From: UBA11090 sp035560555
GTDB taxonomy: Bacteria; Spirochaetota; Spirochaetia; Treponematales; Rectinemataceae
Reading direction: 5' to 3'
Assembly: GCA_035560555.1 (NCBI GenBank)
Contig: DATMZF010000029.1
Coordinates: 1 to 64,000, forward strand
DNA: 64,000 nucleotides
Below, in pieces: positions 24,152-32,654 of this stretch (positions are counted from its first letter, which is position 1; each line of letters starts with the position of its first letter). Made by a program: the position numbers and the translations under genes. The notes below the pieces were generated by a model, which saw only the letters and a program-made list of their open reading frames with translations, made no database searches and was not told the DNA's origin.

Positions 24152-25657
24152 TCAGACTTCCTGATCCGTCGCCAGCTTGTCCCTCTTTTTCATCACCGAA
24201 GAAGCGATCGAACCGATCAGGATGAGGACGCAAAGCCCCATCATCACGCCGGAAATCGGTCTCTGGAACAGGTAAAGCAGACCTTTGTCGGACATGCTCA
24301 GCGTCTGGATGAGCGTGTATTCCAGATTGTTTCCCAGGATGAATGCCAGGATCACCGCGGCGCCCGGGATCTCGAGTTTTTTCATGAAGTATCCGACGGC
24401 TCCGAACAGGGTCAGGAGGGCGATCTCGGGTATCATCCTGTTGACGCTGTAAACGCCGACCATGCAGATGAGAATGATGAGGGGCCCAAGTAGCTTGTAG
24501 GGGATGCGCGCCACTTTCGCCCACATGTTAGCCATGGGGAGATTCATAATGAGAAGCACGACGTTGCCGATGAACATGGACGCGATGAGTCCCCAGAGGA
24601 AGGTGGGATTTTTCTCGTAGAGGAGAGGTCCCGGCACGAGCCCATGCATCGTGAAGGCGCCTATGAGCATGGCGACCGTCGGGGAGCTCGGGATGCCCAG
24701 CGTGAGAAGGGGGATCATGGCGGCGCCGGAAAACGCGTTGTTCGCCGTCTCCGGGGCGGCGACGCCTTCGATGGCGCCCTTGCCGAACTGTTCGGGATGC
24801 TTCGACACTTTTTTCTCGGTCGAATAGGCCATAAGAGAAGCCACGGAGGCGCTCGCCCCGGGGATCAGCCCCAGCACCATGCCAATCACGGTGCCTCTCC
24901 CGATCGCCTTGGCCGAAATTCCCCACTCGCTTCTTTTGGGAATGAAGCCCTTCACCTTCGGGGGAACCGGAATATCCATATTCTTTTCCGCGTTGACCAG
25001 AATTTCCGAGATGCCGAAGATTCCCATGGCGAGGACGACGAATTCAACGCCGTCCAGGAGCCAGAGCTGGCCGAAGGTAAAACGGTCAGTGCCCGTCGCG
25101 GGATCCATGCCTATCAGCGACAGGAGGATGCCGAAAACCGCCGCTATCATTCCCTTGGCGATGGATTTGCCCATCAGGCCGACGATCAGGAGGAGGCCGA
25201 AGGACATTATGGCGAAGAACTCGGGCGGTCCGAAACGGACGGCGAACTTGGCGATGGGCGGCCCGAGGAAGGTGAGGCAGACCAGCGCGACGACGCCGCC
25301 GACGAATGAGCCGATGGCCGCGATGCCCAGCGCCGCGCCAGCGCGTCCCTGGCGCGCCATCTGATAGCCGTCCAGACAGGTGATGGTGGAGGCGCTTTCC
25401 CCGGGCGTGTTGATCAGGACCGAGGTTATCGTGCCGCCGTACATCGCCGCGTAGAAGATGCCCGACAGCATGATGATGGCCGTCGTGGGTTCCAGGCCGT
25501 AGGTCAGAGGAATCAGGATCGCCATGCCCGCGACCGGACCCAGGCCAGGAAGAACGCCGATGAACTGGCCGACCGTCACGCCGATGAGGCAAAACAGCAG
25601 ATTATTCAGCGTCAGCGCCGTCTGGAATCCATGCATGAGCAAGTTAAGTGCTTCCAT
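24152..25657 (-). CDS. tctA: Tripartite tricarboxylate transporter large permease
   Basis: A 501-residue inner-membrane protein with about 12 helices. Family motifs are IGVLPGLGPVAGMAILIPLT, YAAMYGGTITSVLINTPGES, VEGVAAPETANNAFSGAAMI and LGIPSSPTVAMLIGAF. It forms the transport channel with TctB and receives ligand from TctC. GGAGG lies eight bases before the ATG. Gene order tctB-tctA-tctC is intact. Confidence 0.93.
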   Translation of the reverse strand: MEALNLLMHGFQTALTLNNLLFCLIGVTVGQFIGVLPGLGPVAGMAILIPLTYGLEPTTAIIMLSGIFYAAMYGGTITSVLINTPGESASTITCLDGYQMARQGRAGAALGIAAIGSFVGGVVALVCLTFLGPPIAKFAVRFGPPEFFAIMSFGLLLIVGLMGKSIAKGMIAAVFGILLSLIGMDPATGTDRFTFGQLWLLDGVEFVVLAMGIFGISEILVNAEKNMDIPVPPKVKGFIPKRSEWGISAKAIGRGTVIGMVLGLIPGASASVASLMAYSTEKKVSKHPEQFGKGAIEGVAAPETANNAFSGAAMIPLLTLGIPSSPTVAMLIGAFTMHGLVPGPLLYEKNPTFLWGLIASMFIGNVVLLIMNLPMANMWAKVARIPYKLLGPLIILICMVGVYSVNRMIPEIALLTLFGAVGYFMKKLEIPGAAVILAFILGNNLEYTLIQTLSMSDKGLLYLFQRPISGVMMGLCVLILIGSIASSVMKKRDKLATDQEV

Positions 25658-25669
25658 TTGTACCGCCTC

Positions 25670-26116
25670 CTAGAATCCGAGCGCGTTCAGTGGCAACTGC
25701 ACGCCCAGCAATAAGAACAGGAAATAGATCGCCAAAGTCGAGATGACGGAAATGATCAGGTTTTTCGCCAGCTTATAGGACTTGAAGAACATGGCGAACA
25801 GGAAGGCCGTTCCGCTGATATTGAAGCCCGCGACGGGAAGGAAAAGCACGAACAGAACCATGAAGATGATGATCATGAGAACTTTCTTGAAACTTTCCTT
25901 GGTTATTTCCTCCGCCGAGTCGTTGCCCTTGACGCTTTCATAGATGTAGATCAGGGCCAGAACGATCAGGAAGCCAGAGATCCATATAGGGAAGAACCCG
26001 GAACCGGGCCCAACCTCGCTTGAATATGGGTATATCAGCGAGTAGGCAAAGAAAAGAATGCCTATGGCCAGGAAAACAATCCCTGCCCAGGCGCCTGCCT
26101 GCAGCTTTTTCTTCAT
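25670..26116 (-). CDS. tctB: Tripartite tricarboxylate transporter small permease
   Basis: A 148-residue protein with four membrane segments (about residues 10-30, 38-60, 80-105 and 115-140) and the EVGPGSGFFPIWISGFLIVL stretch typical of TctB. It is the small membrane subunit of the TTT importer. An AGGAG ribosome site is present and it starts 14 bases after the URO-D family gene. Confidence 0.9.
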   Translation of the reverse strand: MKKKLQAGAWAGIVFLAIGILFFAYSLIYPYSSEVGPGSGFFPIWISGFLIVLALIYIYESVKGNDSAEEITKESFKKVLMIIIFMVLFVLFLPVAGFNISGTAFLFAMFFKSYKLAKNLIISVISTLAIYFLFLLLGVQLPLNALGF

Positions 26117-26130
26117 AGCAACTCCTCCCT

Positions 26131-27126
26131 CTATTTCGACGCCGTTTCAGCGATAGCGCGCTTGATGAACTCGAACGCGGCCGCGTTGTAGGGCGCGCGT
26201 ATTTCGCAGCCAGGCGCCAGGAAAAGCCGCCTGCCCCCGGTCTGACGTATCGTCTCGGAGATATCCTTCGCGATCTCGGGAAGCTCGCCTTCGGTGATCT
26301 TGAATCTCCGAAGTCCGCCCACAAGGCACTTGCCCGTGTCCGCCGCCACGAACTCCCCGATCGTCGGGGCCGTTTCCCAGACATGCCAGCTTATGCCCTG
26401 CGCCGGATAGTCTTTGAGGAGATCGAACAATATCTCGTCACCATGGATATGCATGATGTTGAACCAGGAATTCGCCTTGACGGCCTCGAACACCTTGAGG
26501 TCGTAGGGAACGCCGAATTCCCTGTACTCCGCCTCGTTCATCCTGCCGCGCTGCGCCATTTGGCTGGCGAGGAAGATGCCGGCGCAGCCCATCTCGGTGG
26601 CCCGTTCGGCGAAGCGCACCGTGGTAGCGGTGAGTATCTCCAATCCGGCCTTTACCTTTTCCGGATCCGTCCGTATATGCGCCATCAGGTTCGGTCCTGA
26701 AAGTTTCAGCGCCGTCGTGAGAGGGGAGAACACCGTGGCGATCACCGGCGCTTCGCCGTGGAGCTCATCGAGTATCAGCTTGAGCGACCGCAATTCTCTG
26801 CCCAGAGCGCCTTTTTCAACATCGAGATCGCTCAATCGCGCCCAATCGGAAGGCTTCGTCACCGCGAGCTTCGTGGTCTTGGCCACCCCGCCTTTGGGCA
26901 CTTCGCTGAAGTCGCATCCGCAGTCGTAGTCTTCTATCGAGAACATCCCGTTCGGCATGCTCTTCACGAAATCGAGATCGTACTCGCGATAGAAAGCCAT
27001 CGTGCTCTTCGCGAGCCCGGCCGCGTCGAGATCGACGATCGGAAAATGCGTCCAGATGCTGTAAGGTACTCGGTCGACCGCTTCTCCCTGAAGCGCCTTT
27101 TTTGCTCGTTCAATTTTCTCCATCAT
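26131..27126 (-). CDS. URO-D family protein (uroporphyrinogen decarboxylase-like / corrinoid methyltransferase-like)
   Basis: A 331-residue TIM-barrel protein of the URO-D superfamily. VDRVPYSIWTHFP near the N-terminus, NIMHIHGDE in the barrel and LAPGCEIRAPYN at the C-terminus match the branch that includes MtaA/MtbA methyltransferases rather than HemE, in which the NPG motif and HemE arginines would be expected. His and Cys of the HIHG and PGCE motifs are candidates for zinc binding and methyl transfer. No corrinoid protein gene is nearby. Its place between the GntR regulator (one-base gap) and the TTT transporter suggests it acts on the imported compound. Confidence 0.8.
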   Translation of the reverse strand: MMEKIERAKKALQGEAVDRVPYSIWTHFPIVDLDAAGLAKSTMAFYREYDLDFVKSMPNGMFSIEDYDCGCDFSEVPKGGVAKTTKLAVTKPSDWARLSDLDVEKGALGRELRSLKLILDELHGEAPVIATVFSPLTTALKLSGPNLMAHIRTDPEKVKAGLEILTATTVRFAERATEMGCAGIFLASQMAQRGRMNEAEYREFGVPYDLKVFEAVKANSWFNIMHIHGDEILFDLLKDYPAQGISWHVWETAPTIGEFVAADTGKCLVGGLRRFKITEGELPEIAKDISETIRQTGGRRLFLAPGCEIRAPYNAAAFEFIKRAIAETASK

Positions 27127-27127
27127 G

Positions 27128-27889
27128 CTATTCCTTGGATGCTTTGGCGTCGGCTGTCCGTGCCGCCGCGGCGATAGCCTCTTCGATCACTTTCTTGGAG
27201 CGTATCAAATGCTCTTTCATTTTCTGGGCGGCGCCCTCGCTGTCGTGAAGCCGTATTCGTTCCAGTATTTCCTTGTGGTTGTGGAGCCCTTCCTCGTGCA
27301 GCGTCGTTTGTTTGTAGATGGCTTCCCTGGCGATATGCAACCAATCGGAAATGTAGAGGTTGATTTCCCACATGGCTTTATTGTGCGAAGCCGCGATGAC
27401 CGCCGTATGAAAACTCATCGACGTGTCCAGGATTTCCTCGCCGGTGCGAAGCTTCCTTTCCATGGAGGCTATGGCCTCTTCCATGGCGGCCATGTCGTCC
27501 TCATTCCATCGCTGCGCCGCCAGCGAGGCGGCTTGTATCTCGATTCCTTCGCGCGCCTCGAAGAGGTCCAGCAAGGTGTGCGCGCTATCCATCAGCACGA
27601 AGTCTATGTTGCTTATCAGATTGTTGATGCTGATCTTTTTTATGAAGACGCCCTTGCCGCGGATTTGTTCCGCGACGCCGGTGAACTCCAGGATTTTCAG
27701 CGCTTCGCGAACGGGAACGCGGCTTACGTCGAACATCTGCGCGAGGTCGCGTTCGGAGGGCAACATATCGCCTTCCTTGAGCTTTCCTTCCCTGATCCAC
27801 TGCCGAATCTGGCGGAAGATCTGTGTATACAGCATGCTCCCCCCAGAAGAAGTCGATCGGTCGAGAGGTTCGATCGGATCTGTTCGCAT
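27128..27889 (-). CDS. GntR-family (FCD subfamily) transcriptional regulator
   Basis: A 253-residue repressor. Winged HTH at about 20-85: YTQIFRQIRQWIREGKLKEG then LPSERDLAQMFDVSRVPVRE. The FCD ligand domain follows, with metal-binding candidates in FHTAVIAASHN and HKEILERI. The in-frame extension to 27979 covers the promoter and operator, so ATG 27889 with GGAGG upstream is the start. It heads the operon URO-D/tctBAC and presumably senses the imported compound. Two matching palindromes, in its own promoter and that of the opine dehydrogenase-like gene, are the likely targets. Confidence 0.9.
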   Translation of the reverse strand: MRTDPIEPLDRSTSSGGSMLYTQIFRQIRQWIREGKLKEGDMLPSERDLAQMFDVSRVPVREALKILEFTGVAEQIRGKGVFIKKISINNLISNIDFVLMDSAHTLLDLFEAREGIEIQAASLAAQRWNEDDMAAMEEAIASMERKLRTGEEILDTSMSFHTAVIAASHNKAMWEINLYISDWLHIAREAIYKQTTLHEEGLHNHKEILERIRLHDSEGAAQKMKEHLIRSKKVIEEAIAAAARTADAKASKE

Positions 27890-27912
27890 GGCGCCTCCAA
27901 ACATATATAGTG

Positions 27913-27979
27913 TTTGGTATACTGATATACCGGTATACCATTCTAGATTCCATTCTAGTCCAGTTTTTAAATTTGTCAA
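27913..27979 (-). promoter_or_regulatory. Promoter and operator of the gntR-tct operon
   Basis: Minus strand: TTGACA (27974-27979), 16-bp spacer, TAGAAT (27952-27957). Downstream lies the inverted repeat TGGTATAC (27915-27922) / GTATACCA (27933-27940) with ATACCGGTAT in the centre. The site covers roughly +5 to +35. It shares ATACCGGTATACCA with the operator at 29124-29163. Confidence 0.75.
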
Positions 27980-28001
27980 CGTCTATGTCGAGAGCCCCGA
28001 A

Positions 28002-29087
28002 TCAGCTGACATGCCGAAGCATCTGCGTGGAGTCCATGCCGCTTAAGCCCATGGCTTCCAGCGAGCGGCCCTCCTTCCAGAAATCTTTTCCGGCCGCGGA
28101 ACCCGCCAGCTGGACGACGCTTCGGGTCGTCGACATGTCCAATCCCATCTGCTCGCCTATCGTCACGGTGGGTACTAAGCCGAAAGGCACATCCTCGCTT
28201 ATGTATCGGTGCTCAAGCCCATCAGGCGTCGTCTGTTTGCTGTAATTGGGGCAGGCATAAATCGCCTCATAGCAATTTTTGCCCGAGACATTGAAAAAGT
28301 CGTGGATCATCGCGGGCAGGGAAACGGGAGGGAGTCCCAGCGCGCGCTGGACCGTCTGTCTTTCGCCGTCGACGGCGTCCATGACCTTTCCGATTCCGGG
28401 GGTGAGATCGTAGTAATTGCTCTTGTAAGGGCCATTCCGCTCGATGCGGCTGAGGTTCAGCAGCGTCGTGACAGGATGGACGAGGACTCCGGCTTCGTTG
28501 AGGCTTGTATCGAAAACATTTTGGGCAGGCACCAACTGGGGGTATACGGGATTGACGCGCCCCAGCGCTTCTTCAGTGCGGCTGGCGGGAAAGGCCGCGA
28601 AGGGCATCCGACGTTTCCCCGCCTTGATCCAGACCCTGCCCGCCCCTCTCAGATGGGCAAGGTACAACAGCGATGTGGTTTCCCCGAAGAGAATCTCGCC
28701 CTCGCGCCCCGCCTCTTTGAGCATCTTCCCGAAAATCAAGGATGAAAAATAACTGGAGTGAAAAACGACAGTCTGGTCTTTCCGCACGCAACGTATGAGT
28801 TCGCGCATGAATGCTTCGTGCCCATAGGCGGGAACGACGACCATCACAAGTTCGGAGCCCTCGACCGCGTCGGGAATGCTCGTCGTGATGAGGGCGAGAC
28901 GCGCGAAGCCGGGACTGCCCCCCATCGGCGCCGTTCCCGTGAGCTGTATGCCGCCCAAAGCCCGCGCCGCGGCGATATTTTCCGCCAAGAAAGGCAACTC
29001 GGCCAGCCTGATCTCATGGCCGGCCAGGGCCAAGTCCGCCGCCATGGCATGAGCGCCGCTTCCTCCACCAAGGACCGCAATTTTCAC
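28002..29087 (-). CDS. NAD(P)-dependent opine (octopine/nopaline) dehydrogenase family protein
   Basis: A 361-residue protein. The Rossmann motif VKIAVLGGGSGAHAMAADLA is N-terminal (GxGxxA type). The C-terminal catalytic domain has HPVTTLLNLSRIE and DFFNVSGKNCYEAIYACPNY, matching the octopine/nopaline dehydrogenase family; the HPV histidine and the Asp of YYDLTPG are catalytic candidates. Such enzymes oxidise or form N-(carboxyalkyl)amino acids. GTG 29087 is chosen over GTG 29093 because GAGG sits seven bases upstream. The promoter holds a 40-bp palindrome related to that of the neighbouring GntR operon, tying it to the TTT importer functionally. Confidence 0.85.
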   Translation of the reverse strand: MKIAVLGGGSGAHAMAADLALAGHEIRLAELPFLAENIAAARALGGIQLTGTAPMGGSPGFARLALITTSIPDAVEGSELVMVVVPAYGHEAFMRELIRCVRKDQTVVFHSSYFSSLIFGKMLKEAGREGEILFGETTSLLYLAHLRGAGRVWIKAGKRRMPFAAFPASRTEEALGRVNPVYPQLVPAQNVFDTSLNEAGVLVHPVTTLLNLSRIERNGPYKSNYYDLTPGIGKVMDAVDGERQTVQRALGLPPVSLPAMIHDFFNVSGKNCYEAIYACPNYSKQTTPDGLEHRYISEDVPFGLVPTVTIGEQMGLDMSTTRSVVQLAGSAAGKDFWKEGRSLEAMGLSGMDSTQMLRHVS

Positions 29088-29123
29088 AAGCACACCTCGA
29101 CGGTAAAACTATTGACTCCCAAC

Positions 29124-29191
29124 GATATTCATATTGGCATACCGGTATACCAATATGAATATCATAATACAGTACCTTTCAGACTTGTCAA
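29124..29191 (-). promoter_or_regulatory. Promoter with 40-bp palindromic operator
   Basis: Minus strand: TTGACA (29186-29191), 16-bp spacer, TATTAT (29164-29169). A palindrome with 20-bp arms starts next to the -10 box: GATATTCATATTGGCATACC (29124-29143) against the complement of 29144-29163, with one mismatch. It overlaps the start point, as expected for a repressor site. Confidence 0.8.
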
Positions 29192-29193
29192 GC

Positions 29194-30180
29194 TCAAGTT
29201 TCCCGTGCCGAACGGGTATCGGCGCTTCGCGTTTCCCGATATTTCTCCGCGAGATAGGCGTAAAACGTGACCCACTTGTTCTCTACCCCCCGCGCTCCCA
29301 CATTCCAGGGACAAGAAGTCGGCCCCCATTCAAGCGGATACCGCCCCTTCCCGTCCTTTTTCCTTTCCAGCAATTCCCACGCCGATTCCAGACGATTATC
29401 TTTTCCATAGCCCATTCTGCTCAACGCGCAGAGTATCTGCAGCAAGCCAGAGTTGTAAAGAAAAGGAAACGAGAGCAGTCGCACGTCCCGGTTCACGAAT
29501 CGCCGCGTATCGTTTCTTTGAAAAATTCCGTTCCTGTCGAGGAAGTAGCCGACAAGATCCTTGCAGGACGACAGCTCCCAGTACGCTTCGCCCAATTCCG
29601 CGAAGGCTTCCAACGCTTTCGCCGAGCCCCGTACGCAGCTTTTCACCTTTTTCCGGCCTTCCTTCCTTTCATGGATGTCGCAGAGATAACCGCCGTCGAA
29701 GCGGCGGGATTCCAGAAGCAAAGCGATGGCTTTCTTCAGCCTCCCGTCCTCCCGGTAGCCAAACTTCAGGAATGTGTTGATGTTGAATCCGAGCAGGCAG
29801 GATAAATGCAGATACCAATCGCCGTCTTCGGCCATAAGGCTAAGATAGCGCCCGGCGGCTTTTTCGATCGTCGGGCTGTCCTTAGTCATGCCCATTTCGG
29901 AGAGGTAGGCGAGGCAGTAATGCGTCGTGGAGGAGGCGCAGTATTCGACGCCGTCGCCTATGAACTCTCCCGTGCCCGCTTTCTTGTGAAGCCAATAGCC
30001 GTCGGGGTGCATTTTGCCGATAATCTTCCGGACCGCCGGCGAATCGGCGATCAAGCGCCTGTGCGCGGCGATCTCTTCACGGCTCAATGACTGTCCCAGG
30101 AGCTCGGTCATCGTCCTGAAACGCAACGAAGGGTCGGAAGGCTCGAGCAGCCATTCCTCGACAGAGTTTGGTATCGCCAT
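29194..30180 (-). CDS. Prenyltransferase/squalene-cyclase-fold (alpha-alpha toroid) protein, function unknown
   Basis: A 328-residue protein with repeated helical units: WLLEPSDPSLRFRTMTELLG, then HPDGYWLHKKAGTG, then CASSTTHYCLAYLSEMGM, then SRRFDGGYLCDIHE, then YPLEWGPTSCPWN. These fit the alpha-alpha toroid of prenyltransferase-like proteins often found as orphans. The DCTAE/DXDD cyclase motifs are absent, so terpene cyclase activity is not supported. Start at ATG 30180 after GGGAGG; it follows the glycerol kinase-like gene by 17 bp and is probably co-transcribed. Confidence 0.7.
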   Translation of the reverse strand: MAIPNSVEEWLLEPSDPSLRFRTMTELLGQSLSREEIAAHRRLIADSPAVRKIIGKMHPDGYWLHKKAGTGEFIGDGVEYCASSTTHYCLAYLSEMGMTKDSPTIEKAAGRYLSLMAEDGDWYLHLSCLLGFNINTFLKFGYREDGRLKKAIALLLESRRFDGGYLCDIHERKEGRKKVKSCVRGSAKALEAFAELGEAYWELSSCKDLVGYFLDRNGIFQRNDTRRFVNRDVRLLSFPFLYNSGLLQILCALSRMGYGKDNRLESAWELLERKKDGKGRYPLEWGPTSCPWNVGARGVENKWVTFYAYLAEKYRETRSADTRSARET

Positions 30181-30197
30181 GGGCGTCCTCCCGGGAC

Positions 30198-31682
30198 TCA
30201 ATCCCTCAATGCCATATCGATAGCCTTGTTCCACCCCGCGATTTTTTCGGCGCGAAGGGTTTCAGCCATGGTCGGTCTGTACTCATTCCATTCCGCGAGA
30301 TCCTCGCAGGAACTCTTGTCGAATACGCCCGTGGCCATGCCGGCGATGAGCGCGACGCCCAGGCAGGTTTTCTCCTCGTTCTGCGGAATACGCACGGGGC
30401 AGTCAAGGATGTCGCTCTGGAACTGCATGAGGTAATGGTTCTTCGTGGGCCCGCCGGCCACGGCCATGGCGGGCACGTCGACGCCCGAGTCGGCCGTCAT
30501 GGCGCGCACGACGTCGGCCACCTGATAGGCGATGCTCTCCAGCCCGGCGCGGACTATTTCGGCGCGCCCGGTCGTGCGCGACATGCCGCAGAGTACGGCC
30601 TTCGCCTCGTTTTTCCAGTGCGGCGCCCCGATGCCCGTAAACGCGGGAACGAGGTAGCTGCGATCGGCGGGGTTGGCGCCCTGGGCAAGGCTGTCCGTCT
30701 CGGCGGGCGAGGCGGCTAACCCCAGATCCTTGCAGAGCCAGGTGACGACGGCGCCCGAGTAGTTGATCACGCCGTCGAAGGCGTAGCGCAGCCCGCCCGC
30801 CGTCTTCCAGGCCACGGAGCTAAGGATACCGTGGTTCGACAGCAGGGGCTTGTCGCCTATGTTCATCATCACGCAGGAACCGGTGCCAAAGCCGGTCATG
30901 CACATTCCCTTTTCCAGGCAGCCCTGGGCAAAGAGAACGGCGTGCGAATCGCCTATCGCCGCATGGATGGGGATGGGATTCTCGAGCGCGCCATCGAGGT
31001 CGGTATAGCCGTATAGCGCGTCGGAATCGCATATCTCGGGCAGACAGGCCATGGGTATGCCAAACAGTTCGCAGGCTTTTTCGTCCCAGCGAAGCTTTTC
31101 CAAATTGAGCAGCATCGTCCGCGAAGCGTTGGAGACATCGGTCTTGTGGACCTTTCCGCCGGTGAGGCTATAGATGACCCAGGAATCCATGGTGCCGCAA
31201 CACAACTCGCCCCTTTCGGCTCGCTCAAAGGTTCCCTTTACGTTCTGGAAGATCCAGGAGACTTTCGGGGCCGAAAAGAAGGGCGAAAGGACAAGCCCTG
31301 TCGTCTTCCTTATATAATCGGCGCGTCCTTCGCGCTCGAGGCGGGAGCAGACCTGTGAGGCCCTGTTGCATTGCCATACGATCGCGTTGTGTACGGGTAC
31401 GCCGGTCTTCCGGTCCCAGACCGCCACCGTTTCGCGCTGGTTCGCCACGCCGATGCAGGAGATCGCCCGAGGATCGATGCCGCTGTTTTCTATAAGACGT
31501 TTCAACACCGTCAGCACGTTGGCGGCTATCTCCGCCGGGTCGTGCTCCACCCAGCCCATCTCGTTCACTATCTGGCGGTGGGCGATGTCCTCGCGCGCGG
31601 CCAGGCGGCCGTACCTGTCGAACAACATCGCCTTGGTGCTCTGCGTGCTCTGGTCGATTGCGATGACGAAGATTTTCTGCAT
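30198..31682 (-). CDS. glpK: FGGY-family glycerol kinase-like protein
   Basis: A 494-residue sugar kinase. DQSTQSTKAMLFD at the N-terminus is the phosphate-1 motif (DQGTTSSR in typical GlpK). VANQRETVAVWDRKTG then NAIVWQCNRA is characteristic of glycerol kinase, as is GTMDSWVIYSLTGG. The adenosine motif AGGPTKNHYLMQFQSDIL closes the protein. It should phosphorylate glycerol or a related polyol using ATP. No glycerol facilitator or dehydrogenase gene is nearby, so another polyol remains possible. GAGGGAACC precedes ATG 31682. Confidence 0.85.
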   Translation of the reverse strand: MQKIFVIAIDQSTQSTKAMLFDRYGRLAAREDIAHRQIVNEMGWVEHDPAEIAANVLTVLKRLIENSGIDPRAISCIGVANQRETVAVWDRKTGVPVHNAIVWQCNRASQVCSRLEREGRADYIRKTTGLVLSPFFSAPKVSWIFQNVKGTFERAERGELCCGTMDSWVIYSLTGGKVHKTDVSNASRTMLLNLEKLRWDEKACELFGIPMACLPEICDSDALYGYTDLDGALENPIPIHAAIGDSHAVLFAQGCLEKGMCMTGFGTGSCVMMNIGDKPLLSNHGILSSVAWKTAGGLRYAFDGVINYSGAVVTWLCKDLGLAASPAETDSLAQGANPADRSYLVPAFTGIGAPHWKNEAKAVLCGMSRTTGRAEIVRAGLESIAYQVADVVRAMTADSGVDVPAMAVAGGPTKNHYLMQFQSDILDCPVRIPQNEEKTCLGVALIAGMATGVFDKSSCEDLAEWNEYRPTMAETLRAEKIAGWNKAIDMALRD

Positions 31683-31689
31683 GGTTCCC

Positions 31690-31914
31690 TCAGCTTCCGG
31701 CATTGCCGCGCGAAAGCCTCGATATGATGTTTCCCTTTGAGGCTTTCGACTTCCACAATGGGAATGCCGAAAAGCTTAACGAAGTTCGGCTGGATTGTCA
31801 GCCTCTGCGTCACAATCGCGACGCGTTCGTCGGCGTTTTTCTACATAATGGGCCAAGGCAGGATATTTCTCTTGACCATATGCCCTTGCGGATGCGGAAT
31901 TTTTCCAAAACCAT
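31690..31914 (-). pseudogene. Degraded small reading frame upstream of the kinase gene
   Basis: Between 31690 and about 31835 one minus-strand frame reads NADERVAIVTQRLTIQPNFV then KLFGIPIVEVESLKGKHHIE, which has strong protein character. Upstream coding-like pieces (EKYPALAHYVEK, and MVLEKFRIRKGIWSRE from ATG 31914) lie in other frames. A missing A in the A-run near 31840 would join two of them. I read this as a small gene broken by frameshifts; the family is not recognised. It fills most of the 335-bp gap between the kinase and the nitroreductase-like gene. Confidence 0.35.
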
Positions 31915-32017
31915 AAATAGCGCAGTAATCGTGCTTTTTTTATCTTAACAACAAGAGTCAGCTATATAACCATGCACAAGCCGGCGTTGCCGGGTTATTC
32001 TTTTGAGGAGGCAAAAC

Positions 32018-32635
32018 ATGAAAAGGATTGGAATCATCGCGTTGACGCTGCTTATGGCGTTTTCCGCCGCCGCGTCGCTTGGCGCGCAGAATGCCGCGGC
32101 TTTTAACGCGTCGAAATTTCCCGCATGGGTCGAATCGGACGGACTCTGGAGAACGGTCGTCAAGACTTCGTTCAAGAAAGGCGCCAAATACGCCCCGACC
32201 GATGAAGAGTTGAAGGTTCTCGCGAAACTTGTGAGCCTCACGCCCACCTCCACCGGCAAAACCGACTACCTCATGGTCGTCCTCAAGGACGTCAACCAGC
32301 AGCTGGACAGGGGCTACTACAACGCGGGTATCGCCTCCGGCTACCTCAACCTCGGCGCGATAAGCCTGGGGCACGGCACGCATTTCTTCATGACGACATC
32401 GTACGCGAACGCCAAGTACAGTCCATTGACCATCGAAGAAGCCTATCTTAAGGACAAGGGATACAAATACACGTTCGGCTACGACGCCAATAAGCAAGGC
32501 GACGCGAAGGGTCAGACGGAAGCCTTCGGGAATCTCAAGTTCGTATGCGCCATTGTCATCGGCACCCTCGACGAAAAAGCCGAATCCAAAGTCACCGATC
32601 ACGGATATCCTAAAAACTGGGTTATCGCGAAATAA
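32018..32635 (+). CDS. Exported nitroreductase-like protein
   Basis: A 205-residue protein with a cleavable signal peptide (MKRIGIIALTLLMAFSAAAS, cut near LGAQ). The mature part resembles the nitroreductase fold: APTDEELKVLAKLVSLTPTS matches the PTxEELxxLLxxAxxAPS region, and AGIASGYLNLGAISLGHGTH matches the conserved helix before the FMN site. The usual RRSxRxF flavin motif is replaced by WRTVVKTSFKKGAKY. An exported flavin enzyme of this type is unusual. An ApbE flavin transferase gene follows, but no ApbE target motif (DxxTGAT-like) is visible here. GAGGAGG sits six bases before the ATG. Confidence 0.65.
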   Translation: MKRIGIIALTLLMAFSAAASLGAQNAAAFNASKFPAWVESDGLWRTVVKTSFKKGAKYAPTDEELKVLAKLVSLTPTSTGKTDYLMVVLKDVNQQLDRGYYNAGIASGYLNLGAISLGHGTHFFMTTSYANAKYSPLTIEEAYLKDKGYKYTFGYDANKQGDAKGQTEAFGNLKFVCAIVIGTLDEKAESKVTDHGYPKNWVIAK

Positions 32636-32654
32636 TATAGAATGAGGCCCGCTG

